This document shows, in pieces, positions 12,547 to 18,496 of a stretch of 18,496 nt of DNA (positions are counted from its first letter, which is position 1; each line of letters begins with the position of its first letter). The stretch lies in assembly GCA_937919075.1 (NCBI GenBank), contig CALFOF010000107.1, forward strand, positions 1 through 18,496. Reading direction: 5' to 3'. Source of the DNA: an uncultured Cyanobium sp. (GTDB taxonomy: Bacteria > Cyanobacteriota > Cyanobacteriia > PCC-6307 > Cyanobiaceae). The position numbers were made by a program, and so were the translations under genes. Below the pieces are notes generated by a model. That model ran no database searches. It was not told the DNA's origin and saw only the letters and a list, made by a program, of their open reading frames with translations.

Positions 12547-13989
12547 TTGGGACTGCTGGTCGACCGTAGGCAGCCTTTGCACTTCATCGGAGTCGGTGGA
12601 ATCGGCATGTCCGCCCTGGCCGAGATTCTGGTAGAGCGTGGCTTTTCCGTCAGCGGCTCCGATCCGCGTGACAACAGCGTGTTGCAGGGCCTGCGCCGCC
12701 GGGGTGTACGGGTGTTTCAGGAGCAGAGCCCCGCCACCATCGAGGCGATCCGCGCCACCGCCGCGGCCGATCCGCAGATCGTGGTGAGCTCCGCCGTGCC
12801 CCAGACCAACCCCGAGCTGGCCGAAGCCCGTCGCTTGGGTCTGTCGGTGGTGCACCGCTCCGATGTGCTGGCCGCCCTGATCAATAGCCAGGACGCGATC
12901 GCGATCGCCGGCAGCCACGGCAAGACCACCACCAGCACCATGGTCGCCACCCTGCTGGCCGCCACCGCAAACGACCCCACGGCCGTGATCGGCGGCATTG
13001 TTGCAGGTTTCGGCAGCAATGCCCGCGTGGGCAACGGCAGGCTATTGGTGGCGGAAGCCGACGAATCCGATGGTTCGCTCGTCAAGTTTCAGCCCAGCCT
13101 GGGGCTGATCACCAATCTCGAGCTCGACCACACCGACCACTACGCCGACCTGGAGGCCCTGATCGGCACCCTGCAGCAATTCGCCTCCGGCTGCGGCACC
13201 CTGCTGACCAACCACGACTGCCCGGTGCTGCGCGAACGTTTCCGGCCCGACGCCTGCTGGTCGACCGAGCGCGCGGACGGGGTCGACTTTGCGGCCATCG
13301 CCCTGGTGGAAGAAGGGGATGGCACCGTGGCCGAGTTCTACGAGCAGGGCACAAAGGTGGGGCAGTTCCGGCTGCCGCTACCGGGGCGCCACAACCTCAG
13401 CAACGCCACGGGCGCCCTGGCCGCCTGCCGGCTGGAAGGGGTGCCCTTCGAGGCGCTCTGCCAAGCCATCCCTTCCCTGAGCGCCCCCGGCCGGCGCTTC
13501 GATTACCGCGGCAGCTGGCAGGGGCGGCTGGTGGTCGACGACTATGCGCACCACCCCAGCGAAGTGCATGCCACGCTGACGATGGCGCAGCTGATGGTGA
13601 GCACGGGCCGTAGCCCGCTGCCAGCGGTGCCTCGGCGGGTGGTGGCTGTGTTCCAGCCCCACCGCTACAGCCGCACGGCGGAGTTCGGCGAAGCTTTCGC
13701 CCAGGCCCTCGGACTGGCTGATGCGGTGCTGCTGGCGCCGTTGTATTCCGCCGGCGAAGCGCCTTTGCCCGGGGTGACGAGCGGATCACTGGGGGAGCGC
13801 ATCGCCGCCCTGCATCCCGCGCTCGAGGTGCGCGTAGCTGCCGACATGCAGGACCTGGCGCAGGACGTGGCAACGCTGAGCCAGGACGGAGACCTGGTGC
13901 TGGCGATGGGGGCCGGGGATGTCAACGGGCTGTGGGAACGGCTCACGGGCCTGCCCGGCGCCGCCGTCTCCACACCCCTGGCCGCCTGA
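12547..13989 (+). CDS. murC: UDP-N-acetylmuramate--L-alanine ligase
   Basis: Encodes 480 residues from a TTG at 12547. MurC joins L-alanine to UDP-MurNAc, the first amino acid addition in peptidoglycan synthesis. [14 protein letters not shown] at 12-25 is the MurC/Mpl-type UDP-binding start, GSHGKTTT at about 122-129 is the ATP loop, [12 protein letters not shown] and [10 protein letters not shown] form the central domain, and DDYAHHPSE marks the C-terminal domain. I chose the TTG because GGAG stands 6 bases upstream and the length fits the family. In-frame starts at ATG 12442, GTG 12484 and TTG 12421 would add 21 to 42 residues of unconserved-looking sequence, and ATG 12442 cannot be excluded. 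murB follows 3 bases after the stop, so the two are an operon. Confidence 0.95.
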   Translation: MGLLVDRRQPLHFIGVGGIGMSALAEILVERGFSVSGSDPRDNSVLQGLRRRGVRVFQEQSPATIEAIRATAAADPQIVVSSAVPQTNPELAEARRLGLSVVHRSDVLAALINSQDAIAIAGSHGKTTTSTMVATLLAATANDPTAVIGGIVAGFGSNARVGNGRLLVAEADESDGSLVKFQPSLGLITNLELDHTDHYADLEALIGTLQQFASGCGTLLTNHDCPVLRERFRPDACWSTERADGVDFAAIALVEEGDGTVAEFYEQGTKVGQFRLPLPGRHNLSNATGALAACRLEGVPFEALCQAIPSLSAPGRRFDYRGSWQGRLVVDDYAHHPSEVHATLTMAQLMVSTGRSPLPAVPRRVVAVFQPHRYSRTAEFGEAFAQALGLADAVLLAPLYSAGEAPLPGVTSGSLGERIAALHPALEVRVAADMQDLAQDVATLSQDGDLVLAMGAGDVNGLWERLTGLPGAAVSTPLAA

Positions 13990-13992
13990 GGG

Positions 13993-14913
13993 ATGGCGGG
14001 CGGCGAACCACCGGCCAACCTGAGCGCCCAGCTGCCGCTCGCCGGCCACACCACCTGGAAGGTGGGAGGCCCCGCTGAGTGGTTCGGGGAGCCTTCCAGC
14101 GAGGAGGAGCTGCAGGCCATGGCCCAGTGGGCCTGGCGACAAGGCCTGCCCTGGCGTCTGATTGGTGCGGGCTCCAACCTGCTGATCAGCGATACGGGCC
14201 TGGTAGGACTGACCCTCTGCTCCCGCCGCCTGCAGGGAAGCCAGCTGGACGCCAGCGATGGCCTGGTGGAAGCCAGGGCCGGAGAACCAATTCCCACCCT
14301 GGCGCGTCGAGCCGCCCGGGCGGGCCTGAGCGGACTGGAGTGGGCCGTGGGCATTCCCGGCACCGTGGGGGGAGCCGTGGCGATGAATGCCGGTGCCCAA
14401 GGGGGTTGCACGGCGGAGGTGCTGCGCGACGTCACGGTGGTGGCGCCCGAATCGGGCGGCGTTCCCTTCATCCTGCCGGCATCGAGCCTGGAGTTCGCCT
14501 ACCGCCACAGCCGCCTGCAGCAGGAGCCGCTGCTGGTGCTCTCGGCCAGGTTCCAGCTCAGCGCCGGCCATGATCCGCGCGCGATCGACCGGCGCACCAG
14601 CGCCAATCTGCAGAGCCGCACCGGCACGCAGCCCTACCACCTACCCAGCTGCGGCAGCGTGTTCCGCAACCCGGAGCCGCTCAAGGCGGGCCGTCTGATC
14701 GAGGAACTCGGCCTTAAGGGATGCTCGGTGGGCGGTGCCATGGTGTCGCCGATGCACGCCAACTTCATCGTCAACACGGGGAAGGCCACCGCTGCGGAGA
14801 TCAACGACCTGATCGAGCTGGTGCAGGAGCGGGTGCGTCAGGCCCATGGCCTGGAGCTCCACCCGGAGGTGAAGCGCCTGGGCAGCTTCGAAGCCGTCGC
14901 CCTGGCTGACTGA
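13993..14913 (+). CDS. murB: UDP-N-acetylenolpyruvoylglucosamine reductase
   Basis: Encodes 306 residues. MurB is the FAD-dependent enzyme that reduces UDP-GlcNAc-enolpyruvate with NADPH to UDP-MurNAc, the substrate consumed by MurC just upstream. FAD-binding segments are present: [13 protein letters not shown] near 18-30, [14 protein letters not shown] near 55-68, [21 protein letters not shown] near 116-136, and FAYRHSRLQ near 170. The catalytic serine sits in SCGSVFRNP around 220 and the catalytic glutamate in HPEVKRLG near the C-terminus. This short three-domain form without the extra loops of E. coli is the type II enzyme of Gram-positives and cyanobacteria. The ATG follows the murC stop after three bases. 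A weak GGCGC/GCGCC repeat (14918-14932) lies just after its stop. Confidence 0.96.
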   Translation: MAGGEPPANLSAQLPLAGHTTWKVGGPAEWFGEPSSEEELQAMAQWAWRQGLPWRLIGAGSNLLISDTGLVGLTLCSRRLQGSQLDASDGLVEARAGEPIPTLARRAARAGLSGLEWAVGIPGTVGGAVAMNAGAQGGCTAEVLRDVTVVAPESGGVPFILPASSLEFAYRHSRLQQEPLLVLSARFQLSAGHDPRAIDRRTSANLQSRTGTQPYHLPSCGSVFRNPEPLKAGRLIEELGLKGCSVGGAMVSPMHANFIVNTGKATAAEINDLIELVQERVRQAHGLELHPEVKRLGSFEAVALAD

Positions 14914-14943
14914 GCGGGGCGCAATCCGCGCCAAAAGGGGCCG

Positions 14944-14972
14944 CTGACCCACCGTTGCGGCCCACGTACGCT
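14944..14972 (+). promoter_or_regulatory. Weak promoter candidate upstream of the YbaB gene
   Basis: CTGACC (14944-14949, four of six to the -35 consensus), a 17-bp spacer, and TACGCT (14967-14972, three of six to the -10) precede the gene at 14995 by 22 bases. The spacing is ideal but the match is weak, so the gene could equally be read through from murB. Confidence 0.25.
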
Positions 14973-14994
14973 GTGGCCACACGACATCTCCCCC

Positions 14995-15330
14995 ATGGCA
15001 GGCTTCGGTCTTCCCAACTTCGGCCAGCTCACCGAAGCGTTCCGCAAGGCGCAGCAGATCCAGCAGGACGCCCAGAAGCTGCAGGACGAACTGGATTCCA
15101 TGGAGCTGGAAGGCACCAGCGAGGACGGCCGCGCCAGCGTCTGGCTCTCCGGCAACCAGCAGCCCCTGCGGGTCAGGCTGGCCCCCGAGCTGGTGGCCTC
15201 CGGCGCCGAAGCCACCGAAGCCGCCACCCTCGAAGCCCTCAGAGCCGCCTACGAAAAATCCACCGCCACCATGAAGGAGCGGATGGAAGAGCTCACCGGC
15301 GGGCTCAATCTGTCGGGGATGGGGGGCTGA
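14995..15330 (+). CDS. YbaB/EbfC family nucleoid-associated protein
   Basis: Encodes 111 residues, the usual length for this family. Members are homodimeric DNA-binding proteins that bridge the nucleoid. In E. coli and Borrelia they are YbaB and EbfC. The N-terminal helix [25 protein letters not shown] (residues 9-33, here split as two runs) is the tweezer-like dimer helix, a short beta-meander follows with [20 protein letters not shown], and the C-terminal helix carries the remaining conserved core ([19 protein letters not shown]). The ATG at 14995 starts after an 81-bp spacer from murB. The 3' end overlaps the end of rsgA on the other strand by 26 bases. I recall the same gene order murC-murB-ybaB in related genomes. 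Confidence 0.92.
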   Translation: MAGFGLPNFGQLTEAFRKAQQIQQDAQKLQDELDSMELEGTSEDGRASVWLSGNQQPLRVRLAPELVASGAEATEAATLEALRAAYEKSTATMKERMEELTGGLNLSGMGG

Positions 15331-16339
15331 GGCCTTCCTGCTCGCTCTGACGCAGCCGGCGACGGGAGGGCAGGCGCTGGCGGCGATCGAGACGGACCTC
15401 GGGGCGCTCCGCCTGAACCTCCGGATCCGGCGAGCGCCGCACTGCCCCTGGGCCGCCCGTCAGCAGCAACTCTTCCAGCCCCTGCAGGTAGTGGGGGTAG
15501 CGGTCCCAGTCGGTGCCGACGCAGCAACCGGGGTCGCCGCGGTGCAGGCAGTTGCGGTAGCGGCACGCACCCGATCGCAGCGCCTGGCGCATCTCAGGAA
15601 ACAGGGCGGCCAGCCGGCTGGGATCCAGCGGTAGATCGGGCCGGTTGAAACCCGGCGTATCGGCAAGCAGGGCCTCGGGCCCCAGGGCGAACAACTCCAC
15701 ATGCCGCGTCGTGTGGCGGCCACGCTGCAACCGCCCCGACACCGCGGCCACCCGCAGCTGTAGAGCAGGAATCAGGGCATTCAGCAGGCTGCTCTTGCCC
15801 ACCCCAGAAGGGCCACACAGCACGGTGATGCCCGGTTCGGCCAGCCGCTGGCGCAACAGCTCCAGCCCCTCGCCAGTGGCCACGCTCAGGCCGATCGGGT
15901 CATACCCCCAGCCCTTCAGGCGCACCAGCCACGCCTCCAGGCCGGGGCGAGGCACCAGATCGATCTTGCTGAGCACCAGCTCCACCTGCAGGTCGGTGGC
16001 CTCGGCCGCCAGCAGGAAGCGGGTGATCTGGACGGGATCCGGCTCCGGCTGCGCCAGCGCCACCACCACCAGCAACCGGGTGCAGTTGGCCACAGCAGGC
16101 CGCTCCAGCCGGCTGCTGCGGGGAAACAGGCGGCATACCGCAGCGCGGCCAGCGGTCCAGTCGACGCCATCGAGGCTGACCTGATCCCCGACATGAACCT
16201 GCTGGCCGCTCTTGCCCAGCCGGGTGCGTCGCACGCACAGCAGTTCGAGCTGCTGGCCAGGCCCAGCCCGATCGAGCCGCACTCTGCAGAAGTTGGCCTG
16301 CAGAGCCACGACCCGGCCGGTGACCGGCTCCTGCTCCAC
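15305..16339 (-). CDS. rsgA: Ribosome small-subunit-dependent GTPase A
   Basis: Encodes 344 residues from a GTG. RsgA (YjeQ/EngC) is a circularly permuted GTPase that acts in 30S subunit maturation. An OB-fold occupies about 1-75. GTPase motifs come in the permuted order: G4 SKID at 124-127, G1 GPSGVGKSS at 176-184, switch GRHTT at 207-211 and G3 DTPGF at 227-231. The zinc site is Cys259, Cys264, His266 and Cys272. A 40-residue Arg- and Pro-rich tail, probably disordered, follows residue 305, and its last codons overlap the ybaB gene. The start lies 2 bases after the TusA-like stop, implying coupled translation in a grpE-dnaJ-tusA-like-rsgA unit. Confidence 0.95.
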   Translation of the reverse strand: MEQEPVTGRVVALQANFCRVRLDRAGPGQQLELLCVRRTRLGKSGQQVHVGDQVSLDGVDWTAGRAAVCRLFPRSSRLERPAVANCTRLLVVVALAQPEPDPVQITRFLLAAEATDLQVELVLSKIDLVPRPGLEAWLVRLKGWGYDPIGLSVATGEGLELLRQRLAEPGITVLCGPSGVGKSSLLNALIPALQLRVAAVSGRLQRGRHTTRHVELFALGPEALLADTPGFNRPDLPLDPSRLAALFPEMRQALRSGACRYRNCLHRGDPGCCVGTDWDRYPHYLQGLEELLLTGGPGAVRRSPDPEVQAERPEVRLDRRQRLPSRRRLRQSEQEGLSPPSPTD

Positions 16340-16341
16340 GC

Positions 16342-16605
16342 TCAGGCCCCGGCGCGGCAGATCAGCAAACGCGCCCCGGCGCCGTCGGTGGGCTCGATGC
16401 CCAGCACTTCATGCCCCTCCTCCCGGAGGCCCTCACTCACCAGCGATTCGGGCGCACCTGCATCGAGATCCACCTGCAGCCAGGCCCCCGGTGGCAGCTT
16501 TTCGAGCGCCAGGCGCGTGCGCACAAAATTCACAGGGCAAAGAGTGCCGCGCAGGTCGAGACATTGGACCGGCACAGGAGCGGTGGAGGCTTCAGCGGGC
16601 GTCAT
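16342..16605 (-). CDS. TusA/SirA-like sulfurtransferase family protein
   Basis: Encodes 87 residues, the size of a single TusA domain. The family signature with its sulfur-carrying cysteine is present as LDLRGTLCPVNFVRTRLALEK, Cys23 being the candidate sulfur carrier. The Pro after it is kept, but the usual second Pro-Val pair is changed to Val-Asn. LPPGAWLQVDLD and the C-terminal strand LLICRAG complete the fold. In E. coli TusA relays sulfur from IscS for tRNA 2-thiouridine synthesis. Whether this cyanobacterial homologue has that partner is unknown. It lies between dnaJ (22-bp gap) and rsgA (2-bp gap), so it is probably part of the chaperone/ribosome maturation operon. ATG 16603-16605 gives a complete domain. 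Confidence 0.85.
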   Translation of the reverse strand: MTPAEASTAPVPVQCLDLRGTLCPVNFVRTRLALEKLPPGAWLQVDLDAGAPESLVSEGLREEGHEVLGIEPTDGAGARLLICRAGA

Positions 16606-16627
16606 GACGATGGGGAGGCGGCTGCCG

Positions 16628-17740
16628 TCACCCGAACAGGCCGCCGAACAGGCCGCTCTTGTGCGGGTGTTCCTTGCCGGAATGGTGCCCGGCGAGCTGA
16701 TCGAGCAATTCCCTTTCGTGGCTGGATAGCTTGGTGGGAATGTGCACCTTCACAGAGACGTGATGGTTGCCCCGCGCCACGGGATTGCCCAGCCGCGGCA
16801 CCCCTTTGTTGGTGAGCGTGAGCGTGGCTCCGGGCTGGGTGCCGGCCGGAATCTCCAGGGTTTCCGGGCCATCGACGGTGTCGACTTCGATCTTGTCGCC
16901 GAGGATCGCCTGGAGGTAGCTGATCGTGACATCCGATTGGATGTGGATGCCTTCGCGGCGCAGGTGATCGTGGGCCTGCACGAACAGATACACGTAAAGG
17001 TCGCCGGCTGGGCCACCCCGTTGGCCCGCGTTGCCCTCGCCCGTCACCCGCAGACGGGTGCCGGAATCCACGCCGGCAGGAATGGTGATGCGCAGCTTCT
17101 TGCGCACCTGCTGCACCCCCTGGCCGCCGCAATCGCCGCAGGGGTCGGCGATCACCTGCCCCGTGCCTTCACAGGTGGGGCAGGGCGCCACCTGGGTGAA
17201 GCTGCCGAACGGCGTGCGGGTGGCGCGGCGCACCTGGCCGGATCCTCCGCAGGTGCCGCAGGTGGTGGGCCCGCTGCCCCGCTTGGCGCCGCTGCCGTCG
17301 CAGGTGGCGCAGGTTTCCAGGTGGCGGATCTGGACATCGCGTTCCTGCCCGAACACGGCCTCGTTGAAGCTGATCGTGAGATCAAGGCGCAGGTCGTCGC
17401 CTTGGCGCGGCCCGCGCCGGCGCGGGCCACTGGCACCGCCGGCCCCACCAAAGCCGCTGAAGAAGGTTTCGAACAGGTCGGCGAAGCCGCCCATGTCCGC
17501 CATGTCGGGGCCACCGCCGCCGCCGGACACACCCGCCTCACCGAACTGGTCGTAACGGGCGCGGGTCTGGGGGTCGCTCAGCACCTCATAGGCACGGCCG
17601 ATCTCCTTGAAGCGCTCTTCGGCGCCGGGATCCTTGTTGATGTCCGGGTGGTACTGCCGCGCCAGGCGGCGGTAGGAGCGTTTGAGGGTGTCGGCGTCGG
17701 CCTCACGGCTGACACCCAGCAGGTCGTAGTAATCGGCCAT
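16628..17740 (-). CDS. dnaJ: Chaperone DnaJ (Hsp40, type I)
   Basis: Encodes 370 residues. DnaJ delivers unfolded clients to DnaK and stimulates its ATPase. All type I parts are present: J domain 1-68 with HPD at 31-33, a Gly/Phe region about 69-105, four zinc repeats CATCDGSG 144-151, CGTCGGSG 161-168, CPTCEGTG 187-194 and CGDCGGQG 201-208, and C-terminal client-binding domains to about 350. The tail ends SGLFGGLFG. The ATG at 17738-17740 overlaps the grpE stop by one base (TGATG), so translation is probably coupled. A preceding TTG in frame is less likely. dnaK is not in the window. DnaJ proteins are multicopy in cyanobacteria, so the exact paralogue number is not assigned. Confidence 0.96.
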   Translation of the reverse strand: MADYYDLLGVSREADADTLKRSYRRLARQYHPDINKDPGAEERFKEIGRAYEVLSDPQTRARYDQFGEAGVSGGGGGPDMADMGGFADLFETFFSGFGGAGGASGPRRRGPRQGDDLRLDLTISFNEAVFGQERDVQIRHLETCATCDGSGAKRGSGPTTCGTCGGSGQVRRATRTPFGSFTQVAPCPTCEGTGQVIADPCGDCGGQGVQQVRKKLRITIPAGVDSGTRLRVTGEGNAGQRGGPAGDLYVYLFVQAHDHLRREGIHIQSDVTISYLQAILGDKIEVDTVDGPETLEIPAGTQPGATLTLTNKGVPRLGNPVARGNHHVSVKVHIPTKLSSHERELLDQLAGHHSGKEHPHKSGLFGGLFG

Positions 17741-18486
17741 CAACTCGGGTCCGCGCCGGCCATGGGTTCAATGCCCCCGTCGGGGGCATTGGTGGCGCTG
17801 GACGCACCGGCAGGACCGGGACCCATCGACACCTTGACGAGAGCATGACGGATCACCCGTCCCTCCAGCTGGTAACCCCGCTGCAACTCAGCGATCACCA
17901 CATCTTCCACCGCTTCATCGCTGGGCTCGCGCAGCACGGCTTCATGCAGGTTCGGGTCGAACGGCTCCCCCTCCACGCGCATGGGCGACACGCCCAGATT
18001 CTTGAACACATCGACCAGCTGCTTGTAGAGCCCTTGATAGCTGCGATGCACGTCCTGCGCTTCCGGGTTCTGGGGGTCCAGCTGCTGGCGCGCGCGGTCG
18101 AAGTTGTCGACCACCGGCAGGATCTCAGCGAGCGTGGAGCAGGTGATCTTCAGGCGCAGTTCGTCCTGGTCACGGCTTTGGCGCTTGCGGAAATTGTCGA
18201 AGTCGGCGGCGATGCGCATGTATTGGCTGCGCACGCTCTCGTGCTCGGCCCTGAGGCTGCTGAGCGCTGCCTCCAGCTCCTGCACCCGCTGCTGGGGATC
18301 GCCGGGCTCGGAACCGGTGCCAGCCTGCGCAGACGCTTCGGCCGAGGCCGCGGAGGCTTCGAGCTGGGTGATCAATTCATTCGCCTCGCTGGCAAGGCCC
18401 TCCGTGGAGGCCTCCGTGGAGGCCTCCTGAGGTGCCTCCACAGGGGCCTCAGAATCCTGGGAGAAGGAAGAGGCTTCGCCACTCAT
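17740..18486 (-). CDS. grpE: Nucleotide exchange factor GrpE
   Basis: Encodes 248 residues. GrpE releases ADP from DnaK and so closes the DnaK-DnaJ cycle. The first 65 residues are acidic and Ala/Glu/Ser-rich, probably disordered. The long dimerisation helix runs about 68-130 and includes [19 protein letters not shown], and the beta-domain that contacts DnaK has [20 protein letters not shown] and [17 protein letters not shown]. The last 25 residues are a Gly/Ala/Pro tail. The ATG lies 10 bases from the window edge, so its promoter is not visible. The disordered N-terminus contains a small DNA tandem repeat. It is the first gene of the minus-strand unit seen here, although upstream genes may precede it. 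Confidence 0.95.
   Translation of the reverse strand: MSGEASSFSQDSEAPVEAPQEASTEASTEGLASEANELITQLEASAASAEASAQAGTGSEPGDPQQRVQELEAALSSLRAEHESVRSQYMRIAADFDNFRKRQSRDQDELRLKITCSTLAEILPVVDNFDRARQQLDPQNPEAQDVHRSYQGLYKQLVDVFKNLGVSPMRVEGEPFDPNLHEAVLREPSDEAVEDVVIAELQRGYQLEGRVIRHALVKVSMGPGPAGASSATNAPDGGIEPMAGADPS
18400..18427. repeat. 12-bp tandem repeat within grpE
   Basis: CTCCGTGGAGGC occurs twice in tandem (18400-18411, 18412-18423) followed by CTCC. Each unit is itself close to palindromic. It encodes the repeated residues EAST in the disordered acidic N-terminus of GrpE. Copy number could vary between strains without shifting the frame. Confidence 0.7.
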
Positions 18487-18496
18487 GCCGGCTGGA

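Noticed and set aside
16742..17848. A 368-codon plus-strand frame opposite dnaJ
   Set aside because: Shadow of dnaJ and the end of grpE. No family features.

Overview
The window looks like chromosomal DNA of a high-GC alpha-cyanobacterium of the Cyanobium / picoplanktonic Synechococcus type. Three things point there: GC-rich third codon positions, adjacent efp-accB, and the run grpE-dnaJ-tusA-like-rsgA / ybaB-murB-murC / gap2 / thiL-cyclophilin / efp-accB / pdxA. I remember that run as shared synteny near dnaN in Prochlorococcus and Synechococcus, but could not check it here. Most of the window is conserved housekeeping DNA. I do not see a new defence, mobile or biosynthetic system.

Layout: (i) 1-1444 begins inside a tRNA-Gly(CCC). 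A stretch of about 420 bp without a credible gene follows, visibly less GC-rich than the rest, then three small minus-strand genes of unknown function. (ii) 1538-3039 (+) carries a half-size AbrB membrane protein, a secreted protein and a probable lipoprotein. (iii) 3067-5559 has an SNF2-family helicase (-), an HNH endonuclease (+) and a small membrane protein (-). (iv) 5594-8956 has an atypical SDR oxidoreductase (+), a tiny membrane protein (-), pdxA (+) and efp-accB (-). (v) 9066-12385 has a lumenal cyclophilin-type PPIase overlapping thiL (+) and the photosynthetic GAPDH gene gap2 (-). (vi) 12547-15330 (+) has murC, murB and a YbaB/EbfC protein. (vii) 15305-18486 (-) has grpE, dnaJ, a TusA-like gene and rsgA, probably one transcription unit.

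The genes cover protein folding and translation (GrpE, DnaJ, PPIase, EF-P, RsgA), cell wall (MurB, MurC), carbon fixation (Gap2), fatty acid synthesis (AccB) and cofactors (PdxA, ThiL). Genes alternate strand often. Five of the six convergent junctions contain an inverted repeat, but only the thiL/gap2 one has a proper T-tract. The observations most worth checking are the helicase start, the back-to-back start codons of pdxA and its divergent neighbour, the structured gap2 leader, and the small genes near the tRNA.
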